A DNA stretch of 64,000 nt from Galbibacter mesophilus (lineage in GTDB: Bacteria > Bacteroidota > Bacteroidia > Flavobacteriales > Flavobacteriaceae), in contig NZ_JAMQVC010000004.1 in the NCBI RefSeq assembly GCF_023721415.1, positions 186,001-250,000 of the forward strand, given 5' to 3'. Numbering within the stretch: the stretch's first letter is position 1; each line of letters begins with the position of its first letter. Below, one piece after another: positions 36,727 through 45,806 of this stretch. The notes beneath the pieces were generated by a model. That model saw nothing but the letters and a program-made list of their open reading frames with translations. It was not told where the DNA came from and made no database searches. A program made the translations under genes and the position numbers.

Positions 36727-36769
36727 TATGCAATTAACATGCATAAATTTGCATTTTATTTGCATTTTA
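36727..36769. promoter_or_regulatory. Operator-like array of four phased TGCA cores
   Basis: Cores TGCA start at 36729, 36740, 36750 and 36761, spaced 11, 10 and 11 bp. The last two are an exact tandem direct repeat TTTGCATTTTA (36748-36758 and 36759-36769), and the first two form an inverted-type pair (TATGCA / CATGCATA). The array lies between the divergent deoR and symporter starts, a natural binding platform for the DeoR protein. Confidence 0.7.
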
Positions 36770-36898
36770 CTAATTTTTAATCGTAAATTTACTCTGAAAT
36801 ATATGATTTTTGGTATTTTCTGAAACAGGTCATATTGCAGAAACTCAATTAACCAAACCAATTAAAACTTCTTAAATTCAAGAAAGTCACCCAAACTT

Positions 36899-38374
36899 AT
36901 GAACGCACCATTATTCTTATCAATATTTATAGCATACTTCTTACTTCTTGTTGGTATTTCTTACATTGTTTCAAAAAAGTCGGGTATCGATGCATATTAT
37001 ACTGGAGACCGCCAATCGTATTGGCCTCTGGTTGCGTATGGAATGATTGGTGCTGCCATGTCTGGTGTTACTTTTGTCTCCATTCCCGGTATGGTTTCCA
37101 ACAATTACTTTTATTACTTTCAATTTGTAATTGGCAATGTAATAGGATACAGCTTTATCGTTTTTGTATTGATTCCTATTTATTACAAGTACAATTTAAT
37201 TTCCATCTATACGTATCTGTCCACTCGATTTGGTTTTTACTCTTACAAAACAGGATCTTTATTTTTTATTATTTCACAATCCTTTGGGGCGGCATTGCGC
37301 CTTTTGCTAGCGGTAAAAGTCCTCGATTATGCGATGTTTGCTCCTTTGGGAATACCATTTCCCGTCACAGTTATAATAATTCTAGTACTTATTTGGATAT
37401 ACACCAATAAATCAGGGATTAAAACAATTGTATGGACGGATACCTTGCAAACCACATTTTTAATTACTGCGGCCGTGGTTGCCATTTTTGCCATTAAAAA
37501 CGCATTGAAATTTTCCTTTTCAGAAACTGTTGATGCGGTAACATCCCATAATTACTTTCAAGTATTTGATTGGGATCTCAAATCTGGTAATAATTTCTTT
37601 AAACAAATCATTTCTGGGATTCTAATCGCTATTGCAATGATGGGATTGGATCAAAATATTATGCAAAAAACGCTTACCTGCAAATCCAAAGGTGAAGCGC
37701 AAAAGAACGCATTAGTGTTTAGTTTTATCCTGGCAATAACGCAATTTTTATTCTTATGCTTGGGAATATTGCTCTATATTTTTGCTGAAAGAAAAGGGAT
37801 TTATCTTCCCGTAAATGAAGAAGGGGTTTTCATCAATACAGATGACCTTTTTCCTAAACTGTCTTTAAACTATTTCGGATTAACCGCTGCCATAACTTTT
37901 ATTTTAGGAATTACCGCTGCTGCTTTTTCTAGCGTAGATTCGGCATTAACAGCGTTAACCACATCTTTTACCCACGACTTTCTGAGTATGGAAAAGAAAT
38001 CACTTTCAGAAAGAAAAAAAGCAAAAAACCTTACTCTTCTTGGATTCAACCTGGTTGTTTTCGCCATCATTATGGCATTTGCCAATAGTACGGGAGACAT
38101 TATTACGAGCATATTTAAAGTAGCAGGATACACTTACGGACCACTACTTGGACTTTTTATTTTGGGGATTTTCACTAGGTTAAAAGTAACCGATAAGTTC
38201 GTACCTTTTATTTGCATTCTCTCCCCTATTTTAACCTATGTTTTAAATGAAGTGCTCTTAAAGCAATTTAATTTTGACCTTGGTTTTATGACCATTTTTA
38301 TAAATGCGCTTATCACCACCTTATTTCTCGTAATGCTAAGGTTTAAAAGCGAAGCTTCATTGAAACAATCATAG
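36899..38374 (+). CDS. Sodium:solute symporter (SSS family)
   Basis: The 491-residue protein has about 13 transmembrane helices. Family features include SGVTFVSIPGMVSNNYFYYFQF near residue 55, GLDQNIMQKTL near 250 (the SSS signature DQNxMQK) and TAAAFSSVDSALTALTTSFTHDF near 345. It probably imports a sugar or amino sugar with Na+, judging from the nagB and DeoR neighbours. The divergent start with the shared operator array supports co-regulation. Confidence 0.9.
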   Translation: MNAPLFLSIFIAYFLLLVGISYIVSKKSGIDAYYTGDRQSYWPLVAYGMIGAAMSGVTFVSIPGMVSNNYFYYFQFVIGNVIGYSFIVFVLIPIYYKYNLISIYTYLSTRFGFYSYKTGSLFFIISQSFGAALRLLLAVKVLDYAMFAPLGIPFPVTVIIILVLIWIYTNKSGIKTIVWTDTLQTTFLITAAVVAIFAIKNALKFSFSETVDAVTSHNYFQVFDWDLKSGNNFFKQIISGILIAIAMMGLDQNIMQKTLTCKSKGEAQKNALVFSFILAITQFLFLCLGILLYIFAERKGIYLPVNEEGVFINTDDLFPKLSLNYFGLTAAITFILGITAAAFSSVDSALTALTTSFTHDFLSMEKKSLSERKKAKNLTLLGFNLVVFAIIMAFANSTGDIITSIFKVAGYTYGPLLGLFILGIFTRLKVTDKFVPFICILSPILTYVLNEVLLKQFNFDLGFMTIFINALITTLFLVMLRFKSEASLKQS

Positions 38375-38445
38375 TTTTATTCTGAATGAATTAGCGTCTG
38401 AAAAACATAAAGGTATATATCATTCACGAGCAGAAGTATAAAAAA

Positions 38446-38472
38446 AATCGCCCACTTTAAAAGCAGGCGATT
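38446..38472 (-). terminator. Terminator of fabH
   Basis: Stem AATCGCC (38446-38452) with GGCGATT (38466-38472); on the minus strand it is followed by a run of T. It lies 29 bp past the fabH stop. Confidence 0.85.
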
Positions 38473-38500
38473 ATTTTATAAAAGTAAATTATATAATTGA

Positions 38501-39511
38501 TTACCATTTAATAATGGCGCTTCCCCAAGTAAAACCACTTCCAAAAGCAGCCAATACCACGGTATCTCCTTCTTTGACCTTTCCTTGCTCCCACGCTTCC
38601 GTTAAGGCAATCGGAATAGAAGCCGCAGTAGTGTTTCCGTATTTCATGATGTTATTGAACACCTGATCGTCTTTCAGTTTAAATTTCTGCTGAATAAACT
38701 GAGAAATCCTCAAGTTTGCTTGATGCGGCACCAATAAATCTATGTCTGCCGGTGTTAAATTATTGGCTTGTAAGCCTTCATTTATAACTTCGCTAAAACG
38801 AACCACCGCATTTTTAAACACAAACTGTCCGTTCATGTATGGATAATAAGAAGTATCTTCCTCATTGTCATCCTCTAAAATATCGGTAACCCAACGTTTT
38901 CCCATTCCGGGAGCAATTAATGAAAGTTCCTCCGCATGTTCTCCTTCAGAATGTAAATGTGTGGAAAGTACTCCTTTGGTGGTGTCTTCTTCCCTACTTA
39001 AAACAGCTGCTCCCGCGCCATCTCCAAAAATAACGGAAACACCACGGCCACGAGTACTCATATCCAATCCAGTGGAATGCAATTCGGAACCTATAATTAA
39101 AATATTCTTGTACATCCCCGTTTTTATAAACTGATCGGCAACAGACAAAGCATAAATAAATCCGGAGCACTGGTTTCTTACATCTAATGCACCCACTGTT
39201 TTTATACCTAATTCCCTTTGTACCAACACTCCAGGTCCAGGAAAATAATAATCGGGACTAAGCGTGGCAAAAATGATAAAATCAATCTCGTCTTTATCCA
39301 AACCAGATCTTTCAATTGCCACTTTCGCAGCCTTTACGCCCATCGTTGTAGTAGTATCGCCATCGCCTTTCTCAACATGGCGTCTTTCTTTAATACCGGT
39401 ACGCTCTTGTATCCAAGCATCATTGGTATCCATTATTTTGGACAAATCGTCGTTGGTTACCACATTCTCTGGAACATAATAGCCTAAACCCGTTATTTTT
39501 GAATTGTACAT
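38501..39511 (-). CDS. fabH: 3-oxoacyl-[ACP] synthase III
   Basis: KAS III condenses acetyl-CoA (or a branched primer) with malonyl-ACP to start fatty-acid synthesis. The catalytic triad is visible: Cys in ALDVRNQCSGFIYAL near residue 115, His in LVPHQANLRI near 258, and Asn in YGNTTAASIPIAL near 290. The 336-residue length and N-terminus ITGLGYYVPENVVTN are standard. It stands alone, away from other fab genes, as is common for a second FabH. Branched-chain primer use is likely in this phylum. Confidence 0.94.
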   Translation of the reverse strand: MYNSKITGLGYYVPENVVTNDDLSKIMDTNDAWIQERTGIKERRHVEKGDGDTTTTMGVKAAKVAIERSGLDKDEIDFIIFATLSPDYYFPGPGVLVQRELGIKTVGALDVRNQCSGFIYALSVADQFIKTGMYKNILIIGSELHSTGLDMSTRGRGVSVIFGDGAGAAVLSREEDTTKGVLSTHLHSEGEHAEELSLIAPGMGKRWVTDILEDDNEEDTSYYPYMNGQFVFKNAVVRFSEVINEGLQANNLTPADIDLLVPHQANLRISQFIQQKFKLKDDQVFNNIMKYGNTTAASIPIALTEAWEQGKVKEGDTVVLAAFGSGFTWGSAIIKW

Positions 39512-39659
39512 CTGTAAGTTTTTTTCTGAAAAAATAAAAAATATCGTATTACGTTACGATTCAATTAAAAATTAGCGCCGCAAGTTACACAATATTACTA
39601 AATCTGTAAATAAGCGAATGACAAAAGATACTTAAAATATTTTGATTATTATTTGAATT

Positions 39660-40865
39660 TTATTCCTTTCCGTCCACATAATCCTGCAAATAGCTGTAAC
39701 GCTCGGTTAATTTCCCTTGATAGGTCATTCGAGCCCGTTGCAATACGCCATCTTTATCATTATTGAAAAAAGCAGGAATCACGTGTTTAATAAAGCTCTC
39801 GCCAAAGCCTTCACTTGCATCCGCCGGAAGCTCGCATGGTAAGTTATCTACTGCCATAACCGCAATAGCGTTCTGGTCTTTGAAATCGACTTCCTTTTCT
39901 GAAATAGCATCGTACCCATAAATAGGATCAGCAATGGTTGAGGGCCTAATAGTTGAAGCTACTGGGCCATCAATATCACAACTGATGTCTGCCACCACTT
40001 TAATATTGAAATCGGTTGACTTGGCGTCTTCCCTTGTAAAAATATACGGAGCGCCATCTCCATAAAAATGTCCCGCTATGTAAAAATCGGATACTTTGGC
40101 GAAACGTTTAAAGTTCGATTCGTACTCGCTGGGATTGTCATAAAAATCTTGCACAGCAGGAAATGTACCATCTTTTCGTTTATTATAATCCAGTACATCG
40201 ATTTGGCAATACACTGGCTCTTCAAATTCTTGATTTAGATAATCATCAACTTGCACTTCCCGAACGTCCATGGCATCCAACATTTCCTTGGCGCCATTGC
40301 CAACCCTTCCTTTTCCGGTAAGGATAATTTTTATCGCTGGCAATTTAATGCGCAGCAATGCATCGATAAGCGCTTGTTGATTGGGAAGGTTTTCGGCTTT
40401 GGGAAGTTCGAATAAATTAAATTTTAATCCGTATGCCCTAATTCCGTTATAAGCCCCAACAATACCCGCATACCTGCCAAATGCAACCAATCGTTGCCCT
40501 TTTTTATTGGTAATTACTTCGTGGTCGAAAAGTTCTATATTTCTTTCTAGAACCGCCTGTAGAAGTTTACGGTTATAAGGTTGTTTTTTTATGGTATGTG
40601 AAAAAAAGAAATACTTCTTATTCGGAATCAAATTCTCTATTGGTACTTCCTTAACACCAAAAAGAACATCGCATTGCGCCATATTTACTGAAACTTCGAA
40701 ACCCATCTTTTGGTACTCTGCATCTTTGAAAATCCTTATGCCTGAAGGTTCTACAATGAGTTCTGCTTCTGAAAATTGCTTCTTGACAGCCTGACAGGCT
40801 TTAGGTGACAATACTACACGTCTATCGGGTGGAGATTTACGTTCTTTTATGAGTCCGAATTTCAT
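39660..40865 (-). CDS. Saccharopine/alanine dehydrogenase-like NAD(P)-dependent oxidoreductase
   Basis: The 401-residue product has the alanine dehydrogenase/transhydrogenase N-domain: MKFGLIKERKSPPDRRVVLSP, then PSGIRIFKDAEYQKMGFEV, DVLFGVKEVP and KKYFFFSHTIKKQPYNR. The tract HTIKKQ and the central LTGKGRVGNGAKEML Rossmann loop resemble lysine-forming saccharopine dehydrogenase (LYS1 type) more than alanine dehydrogenase. The substrate is unconfirmed. It is monocistronic, 148 bp upstream of fabH on the same strand. Confidence 0.75.
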   Translation of the reverse strand: MKFGLIKERKSPPDRRVVLSPKACQAVKKQFSEAELIVEPSGIRIFKDAEYQKMGFEVSVNMAQCDVLFGVKEVPIENLIPNKKYFFFSHTIKKQPYNRKLLQAVLERNIELFDHEVITNKKGQRLVAFGRYAGIVGAYNGIRAYGLKFNLFELPKAENLPNQQALIDALLRIKLPAIKIILTGKGRVGNGAKEMLDAMDVREVQVDDYLNQEFEEPVYCQIDVLDYNKRKDGTFPAVQDFYDNPSEYESNFKRFAKVSDFYIAGHFYGDGAPYIFTREDAKSTDFNIKVVADISCDIDGPVASTIRPSTIADPIYGYDAISEKEVDFKDQNAIAVMAVDNLPCELPADASEGFGESFIKHVIPAFFNNDKDGVLQRARMTYQGKLTERYSYLQDYVDGKE

Positions 40866-40939
40866 TTAGAAAATAGTTTAAACAGGCGAAATAGCACGCC
40901 AATAACAAAAGTACACCGATTCTTAAGACCGTACAAACA

Positions 40940-41152
40940 TTAATCTGCCCGCTCCACTTCGCTTTCTGACTTTAAAACATAATCGCCATCTTCTTGTTTG
41001 ATGTAAAGGGCTTTATCGCCTTCCTTCCCTTCCCTGGTCACTTCATTTCCTTTAATTGTTTTAGTGATTTTTTTGGTGAATGTTTCTTCTACCTTACCTG
41101 TTGCGGTTCCGTTTCCCCATTTCCATGTAACTTGTGTTCCTTCTTTTATCAT
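40940..41152 (-). CDS. Small Tudor-like (DUF2945/HVA1) protein
   Basis: The 70-residue, highly charged protein starts IKEGTQVTWKWGNGTATGKVEE and ends KALYIKQEDGDYVLKSESEVERA, the DUF2945 (hypervirulence-associated TUDOR domain) pattern of small bacterial proteins. No partner is identifiable. It is the last protein gene before the candidate RNA and tmRNA. Confidence 0.85.
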   Translation of the reverse strand: MIKEGTQVTWKWGNGTATGKVEETFTKKITKTIKGNEVTREGKEGDKALYIKQEDGDYVLKSESEVERAD

Positions 41153-41254
41153 TTTTTTCTTTTAAAGATACCCTCTTTATGTCAGACATACTCTTAATAT
41201 TCTTTTAAAACGACTTTGGTATGCCTTTTGAATATATATTTTTACTATTTTCGC

Positions 41255-41462
41255 AATCCTTTATGCTGGATATAGGTATAAAGATGCATTAAGGAAAGTA
41301 GCGGCATCCTTTTTTAAAATTGTCCTTCGACCTACCCGTTCAGTAGGCGGGCAAGCCGAGGGTGACACACTCGAGAGGCTCAAGATGACAATTTTAAAAA
41401 AGATAAAGCGGATAGCCTGGTCCTGCAGCCGACCTTAGGGAGGCGAAAGGAAATGCCCAAAT
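41255..41462 (+). ncRNA. Candidate structured RNA, possibly 6S-like (flavobacterial type)
   Basis: The 370-bp space before ssrA has no coding potential but folds well. GCGGCATCC and the T-run at 41301-41315 face AGATAAAGCGG at 41402-41411, and a long stem pairs ATCCTTTTTTAAAATTGTC (41306-41324) with GACAATTTTAAAAAAGAT (41387-41404), one bulged C. Sequence blocks TAGCGGCATCCTTTTTT and AAAGATAAAGCGGATAGCC look like the flavobacterial 6S-like RNA as I remember it, but I cannot search Rfam here. The ends are approximate. The loop carries an apparent palindromic insertion. Confidence 0.45.
41321..41390. repeat. REP-like palindrome in the apical loop of the candidate RNA
   Basis: TGTCCTTCGACCTACCCG at 41321-41338 and CTCAAGATGACA at 41379-41390 delimit a block containing GTAGGCGGGCAAGCCGAGG and a CTCGAG core. 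The TGTCCTTCGA/CAAGATGACA type ends match the family of palindromes at 26420 and 47261. Confidence 0.55.
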
Positions 41463-41523
41463 AGTGAAATACGTTCTTTGAATACGCATTCAAGTAGTTT
41501 AAAATAAATTTACAATTTCAAAT

Positions 41524-41920
41524 GGGGTCGACTGGTTTTGACAGCGAGTCTAATGGAAGTGTAAGCATGCAGAGCGCTGGGATACAGCTCTTAAATCTCA
41601 TATTTCACACTTTTTAAATGGCGAGAATAACTACGCTCTTGCTGCCTAATCTGAAGTTATAGTAAGATTTCGGCCACGTCCCTGCAAGGCAGGGAGGCGA
41701 GATGTCTCAGGGTAGCCCTTGTTGATGGCGACCCGTTTTGAGACACCATAAAAGTCAACATAGAAACGGTATAGCTTCGGTACTGTTTCAAAACTTAAGA
41801 AGCTAAGCGCGCAATGGGCGGTTTTCGGTCAGTTGCGTGTCGACAATTAAACGAAGACTAAGCATGTAGAAAGCATTTTTATTGCTTGTTTGGACGGGAG
41901 TTCGAATCTCCCCGACTCCA
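41524..41920 (+). ncRNA. ssrA: Transfer-messenger RNA (tmRNA)
   Basis: The 5' end GGGGTCGACTGGTTTTGACAG and the 3' T-arm GGGAGTTCGAATCTCCC with acceptor CGACTCC pair as in tRNA-Ala-like tmRNA (one G-U). The tag ORF 41620-41649 encodes GENNYALAA followed by TAA, the Bacteroidota tag. Four pseudoknot-like regions lie between. The final CCA is not encoded (genome reads CGACTCCACA). It rescues stalled ribosomes. It ends at the terminator at 41936. Confidence 0.97.
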
Positions 41921-41935
41921 CAAATAAAGGTAGAA

Positions 41936-41969
41936 AAAGTCGTCTAAAACTATTTAGACGACTTTTTTT
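41936..41969 (+). terminator. tmRNA terminator
   Basis: A 13-bp perfect stem, AAAGTCGTCTAAA (41936-41948) with TTTAGACGACTTT (41953-41965), is followed by TTTTT. Confidence 0.93.
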
Positions 41970-42126
41970 TCAACTTTAAATATTACACATTTAAGAAATC
42001 TGCATATTTTACTAATAAAGAACCTGTTAAAGATTGTCAGTATCCATTAGGATTGAAGTATTGTTTTAAATCAGTTTCTTACGACCTATAAAAACGAGCA
42101 GGCTTTTAATTACGGTACCTAAGAGA

Positions 42127-43611
42127 TTAAACCACTTTCCCATTTTTAAGGGTTAGTACTTTATCCACACAGGCAGGAATTTCTTCCGGTTTATGCGACA
42201 CGTAAATCATAGTCACTTTTTTTTCTGTACAAATATAATCCAGCAAACTTGTAAAATAGTTGATTTGAGCACTATCCATTCCTTGGCAAGGCTCATCTAG
42301 AATAAGTAACGCCGGATTTTTTATCAATGCCCTTAGCAGAAGTAAAACTCGTTGTTCCCCTAAAGAGGCATTTACAAATAACATATACTTTGCATCAGGC
42401 AGCCCTACTAATTTCAACCACCGCTCGGCCATTTCTTCCTGAAGCTTTGAAGGTTTAGAAAGAGTACCAACCTCATCATTATACCCTGAAAGAACAACAT
42501 CCATACCTGTTAAACGACTATAAGTTGAAGATTGAGAATGTATATTTGGGACTGTATTTAAAACCCCTTTGCCACGCATAAAATAGATATGAAGTTCTGG
42601 CGACAGAAAGCCTATTTTTTGCTTTATATCCCAAATGCTTTCACCACTCCCCCGCTGTTTGTCGAATAAAATTAAATAGTTATTATATCCCTGCGGATTA
42701 TCAGCCGTAATTAAACTTAACAAAGTAGACTTTCCGGCGCCATTATGCCCCAACAAAGCCCAGCATTCACCCGACTCTATCCTCCAATTAATATCGCTCA
42801 ATATACTTTTCCCCTTCATAGTAACCGAAACCGATTGCATTTCTACAATAGTCTTGAAGTTTTCCGAATTATTCCTGAAAGGTACTTCCGCAGAAAACGA
42901 AGGCTTAAATACAGAATCTAAAGAATTGTCTTGAAAATCGTTCGGCTTTCCCTCTTTCTTTATTTGCCCGTTCTCCAAAACAATCGCTTTTTCAACAAAA
43001 GGAGGAATTTCATCCAGCCCACAAATAATAACAAATGAGACTCCATTAGTATACATCTTTTCAAAAATGGACGAAAGTCTTTTCCGTGAAGCAGGATCCA
43101 ACCCTGTAAATGGCTGATCTAGAACCAATAATTCGGGGTTATCTAAAAAAGCAACTACAAATTGGAGCTTTTTACGCTCGCCATTGCTAAGTGCCAATAA
43201 ATTTTTAGATAGCAAGTTTTCAATTTTAAAATCAACTAAAAGAGCGTCTAAGTCTTCAGTAGACGTCTCGCTTTTCCGAAGACAATTTTTCAAAAACTCA
43301 GCTACCGAAATTTGCTTTTCGTAGTCATGAAACTCATAACGTTTACTGTAATAATTACTTGGCAAACCTGAAAGCTCGCTAAAATCATCTTGCTGGGAGA
43401 CGTATTGCGTTTTCAAATCATTTTGAACAAGACCGTTGGAAGGTTTTAGATAACCTGCGATTAGTTTGGCTAAGGTAGTTTTTCCACTTCCAGAAACACC
43501 ACAAATAGCCGTTGATTCTCCTTTATTTAGATGAAAATCAATATCATTTAAAACCACCCTCCTACTGGATATAAAACTCACATTTTTCAGTAAAATCGCT
43601 CTTTCTTTCAT
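42127..43611 (-). CDS. Tandem-domain ABC ATPase (ModF/PhrA-like)
   Basis: Two nucleotide-binding domains lie in one 494-residue chain. The first has Walker A GVSGSGKTTLAKLIAG near residue 39, signature LSNGERKKL and Walker B LLVLDQPFTGLDP. The second has Walker A GHNGAGKSTLLSLIT near 290, signature-like ASLGEQRVL and Walker B LLILDEPCQGMDS. The layout and sequence resemble E. coli ModF (photorepair protein PhrA), an ATPase of unclear role. There is no permease domain, so it may act without a membrane partner. The flanking genes are unrelated. Confidence 0.85.
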   Translation of the reverse strand: MKERAILLKNVSFISSRRVVLNDIDFHLNKGESTAICGVSGSGKTTLAKLIAGYLKPSNGLVQNDLKTQYVSQQDDFSELSGLPSNYYSKRYEFHDYEKQISVAEFLKNCLRKSETSTEDLDALLVDFKIENLLSKNLLALSNGERKKLQFVVAFLDNPELLVLDQPFTGLDPASRKRLSSIFEKMYTNGVSFVIICGLDEIPPFVEKAIVLENGQIKKEGKPNDFQDNSLDSVFKPSFSAEVPFRNNSENFKTIVEMQSVSVTMKGKSILSDINWRIESGECWALLGHNGAGKSTLLSLITADNPQGYNNYLILFDKQRGSGESIWDIKQKIGFLSPELHIYFMRGKGVLNTVPNIHSQSSTYSRLTGMDVVLSGYNDEVGTLSKPSKLQEEMAERWLKLVGLPDAKYMLFVNASLGEQRVLLLLRALIKNPALLILDEPCQGMDSAQINYFTSLLDYICTEKKVTMIYVSHKPEEIPACVDKVLTLKNGKVV

Positions 43612-43813
43612 TTAATTTATTGACTTCTACGTGGTTGCTTCAAAAAGAAATACTCATTTTTTCGGAACAAGGACTTCCTTCAGAGAAATAGCTCTTCACT
43701 ACATCTTATTTTCAGCATTGAAAATAATAAATTACAAACTGTCTTAATCATGATAAAGCACACTATTTTTTTGATTAACTTTATAATCACGTAATCATCT
43801 AAAAATCAAACAA

Positions 43814-44428
43814 ATGAAATTTTTAATCATCATAGCAATCATTTTTTGTGCAGCCTGCAAGGAATCTCCAAAGGAAAAATCAACTAGCATGCCTACTGAA
43901 GAGACGGCGCCAATTGCTTCCGAAGAAAACAAAAGCAGTACAATCGATGATAATATGGAATATGCGCAAGCGTCAGTTAATGATGGTTTAGCCAAAAAAG
44001 TAGCTAACTACCTTAAAAACGATTATCTAAAAGATGACTATTCGATTTTAATGGAAAGGGATAAAAAATTTCAACTTTATGAAATTGATTTAAATGAAGA
44101 TGGTGAAAAGGAAATTTTTATCAATTTTATGACTCCCTATTTCTGCGGAACAGGCGGATGCTCCATGCTTTTATTGAATGCCGATTTAAAAAAAATATCA
44201 CATTTTTCCGTAATGAATCCTCCGCTCTTTGTGGAAAAAACTATGAAAAATGGTTGGAAAATACTATTGATAAAAGACCGTGGCGAGTTTAAGGAACTGC
44301 TGCACCTAAAAGATGGTTACCCATCCAACCCAAGTGTACTACCAAAAGCTCCGTACGACGCGCCAAGTGGACACGCAGAAATTCTTTTTGATGAGAATTA
44401 TAGTAAGGCAAAAACGTATACTTTTTAA
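43814..44428 (+). CDS. Lipoprotein of unknown function
   Basis: The 204-residue product has a lipobox (CAAC, with the lipidated Cys near residue 16) followed by KESP. A Ser/Thr/Glu linker leads into a beta-rich domain with YEIDLNEDGEKEIFINF (a calcium-loop-like DLNEDGEKE) and YFCGTGGCSMLL (two Cys, possible disulfide). It is periplasmic or surface-exposed. It stands alone; function not recognised. Confidence 0.7.
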   Translation: MKFLIIIAIIFCAACKESPKEKSTSMPTEETAPIASEENKSSTIDDNMEYAQASVNDGLAKKVANYLKNDYLKDDYSILMERDKKFQLYEIDLNEDGEKEIFINFMTPYFCGTGGCSMLLLNADLKKISHFSVMNPPLFVEKTMKNGWKILLIKDRGEFKELLHLKDGYPSNPSVLPKAPYDAPSGHAEILFDENYSKAKTYTF

Positions 44429-44490
44429 TTTTTTCGGTTCTTATTTACACCTAAAAATTTCAAGTTAAACTCTATTTATCCTAACCTAAC

Positions 44491-45684
44491 TTATCCTTGT
44501 AGCGCCATTTGACGTTTCGTCATTCGCTGTTTCCTACGGAAAAGGATAATCGTTGCTAAAATGACACCAGAACCAGCCATCGCAGCACCTACCACACTAG
44601 CGGAAGTATAACTTAATCCGTATGCTATAGGAAGTCCAGCCAGATAAGCTCCTGAAGCATTTCCCATATTAAAAGCGCTATGGTTGGCGGAAGAACCTAA
44701 CATTTCCGATTCTTTCGCACTATTAATAACCGCCATTTGGATAGGTGTTGAAACGGTAAACGCCACCATACCAATAATAAAAGTCATCAACAAAACAATG
44801 TATCCACTCGAAGCAACAAAACTGTTGATTAGCAAAACTGTAACCATAACTCCCAAGCTTATAATCACAGCTTTTAGAGGTGAAAAAACATCGGCTAGCT
44901 TTGCTCCCACAAAATTTCCCACAACCATGCCCAATCCCGCAAGAATCATTGCGTAACTCACCATATTTTCACTAAGTCCGGAAACCTCTGTAATAAGCGG
45001 AGCTATATAACTGTACCAAGCGAAAAAGCCTCCCGTACCCACCATGGTTAATACAATAAGGCCTAAAAAGTCAATATTTTTGAACAATTTAAATTCATCT
45101 TTCATGGATTTTTCAGGCGCTTTTTCCAAAGTTGGCATCCAAAAATAAACGCTTAGCATGGTTAAAATTCCAATTACCCCAACAATCATAAATGAAATAC
45201 TCCAATGAAAATGATGTCCCACATAAGTACCAATGGGCACACCAATTACGTTGGCCACTGTTAGTCCTGAAAACATCGTGGCAATGGCTTTAGCCGCTTT
45301 ACCGTCCTTGGCCAAACGACCCGCTACTACCGCTCCAATACCAAAGAAAGCACCATGCGGTAACCCTGATAAAAATCTAGCAGTAAGCAACATATAATAA
45401 TTATTGGCAAAAGCGGAAGCCGTATTGAAAATTGTAAACCATACCATTAAGTAGAGTAACATTTTGTGCGGCGCGAATTTATTCCCGTACGCACTCAATA
45501 AAGGTGCCCCAACCACTACTCCCAATGCGTATGCAGAAATAAAGTGGCCAGCTTGCGGAATGGAAATCTTTAGTGCATTGGCAACGTCTGGCAGAATTCC
45601 CATAATTACAAATTCGGTCATACCAATACCAAAACCACCAATCGCTAGTGCTAATAAAGCTTTTTTATTTGTTACTTCTGCCAT
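44491..45684 (-). CDS. MFS sugar/drug efflux transporter (AraJ/DHA1 type)
   Basis: The 397-residue product has 12 hydrophobic helices and the pattern GGFGIGMTEFVIMGILPDVA at the N-terminus, GHFISAYALGVVVGAPLLSAY, RFLSGLPHGAFFGIG and the mid-protein STPIQMAVI. This is the DHA1/arabinose-polymer-efflux (AraJ) group of H+-coupled exporters. The substrate is unknown. It stands alone with only a short promoter region. Confidence 0.88.
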   Translation of the reverse strand: MAEVTNKKALLALAIGGFGIGMTEFVIMGILPDVANALKISIPQAGHFISAYALGVVVGAPLLSAYGNKFAPHKMLLYLMVWFTIFNTASAFANNYYMLLTARFLSGLPHGAFFGIGAVVAGRLAKDGKAAKAIATMFSGLTVANVIGVPIGTYVGHHFHWSISFMIVGVIGILTMLSVYFWMPTLEKAPEKSMKDEFKLFKNIDFLGLIVLTMVGTGGFFAWYSYIAPLITEVSGLSENMVSYAMILAGLGMVVGNFVGAKLADVFSPLKAVIISLGVMVTVLLINSFVASSGYIVLLMTFIIGMVAFTVSTPIQMAVINSAKESEMLGSSANHSAFNMGNASGAYLAGLPIAYGLSYTSASVVGAAMAGSGVILATIILFRRKQRMTKRQMALQG

Positions 45685-45806
45685 ACTTCTACTTTAAGTA
45701 TGCAAAAGTAAGGGTATTACTTGCTTTTCTACTATGTTGTATTGTCAAGATTATGTGAAGAAATAACTATTTAAATAGGAAAATGTTAAAATGTAAAGAA
45801 ATAGGA

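Noticed and set aside
41321-41390. Insertion sequence near tmRNA
   Set aside because: No transposase or terminal repeats; only a short palindromic block. tmRNA itself is intact, with no sign of an integrated island at its 3' end.
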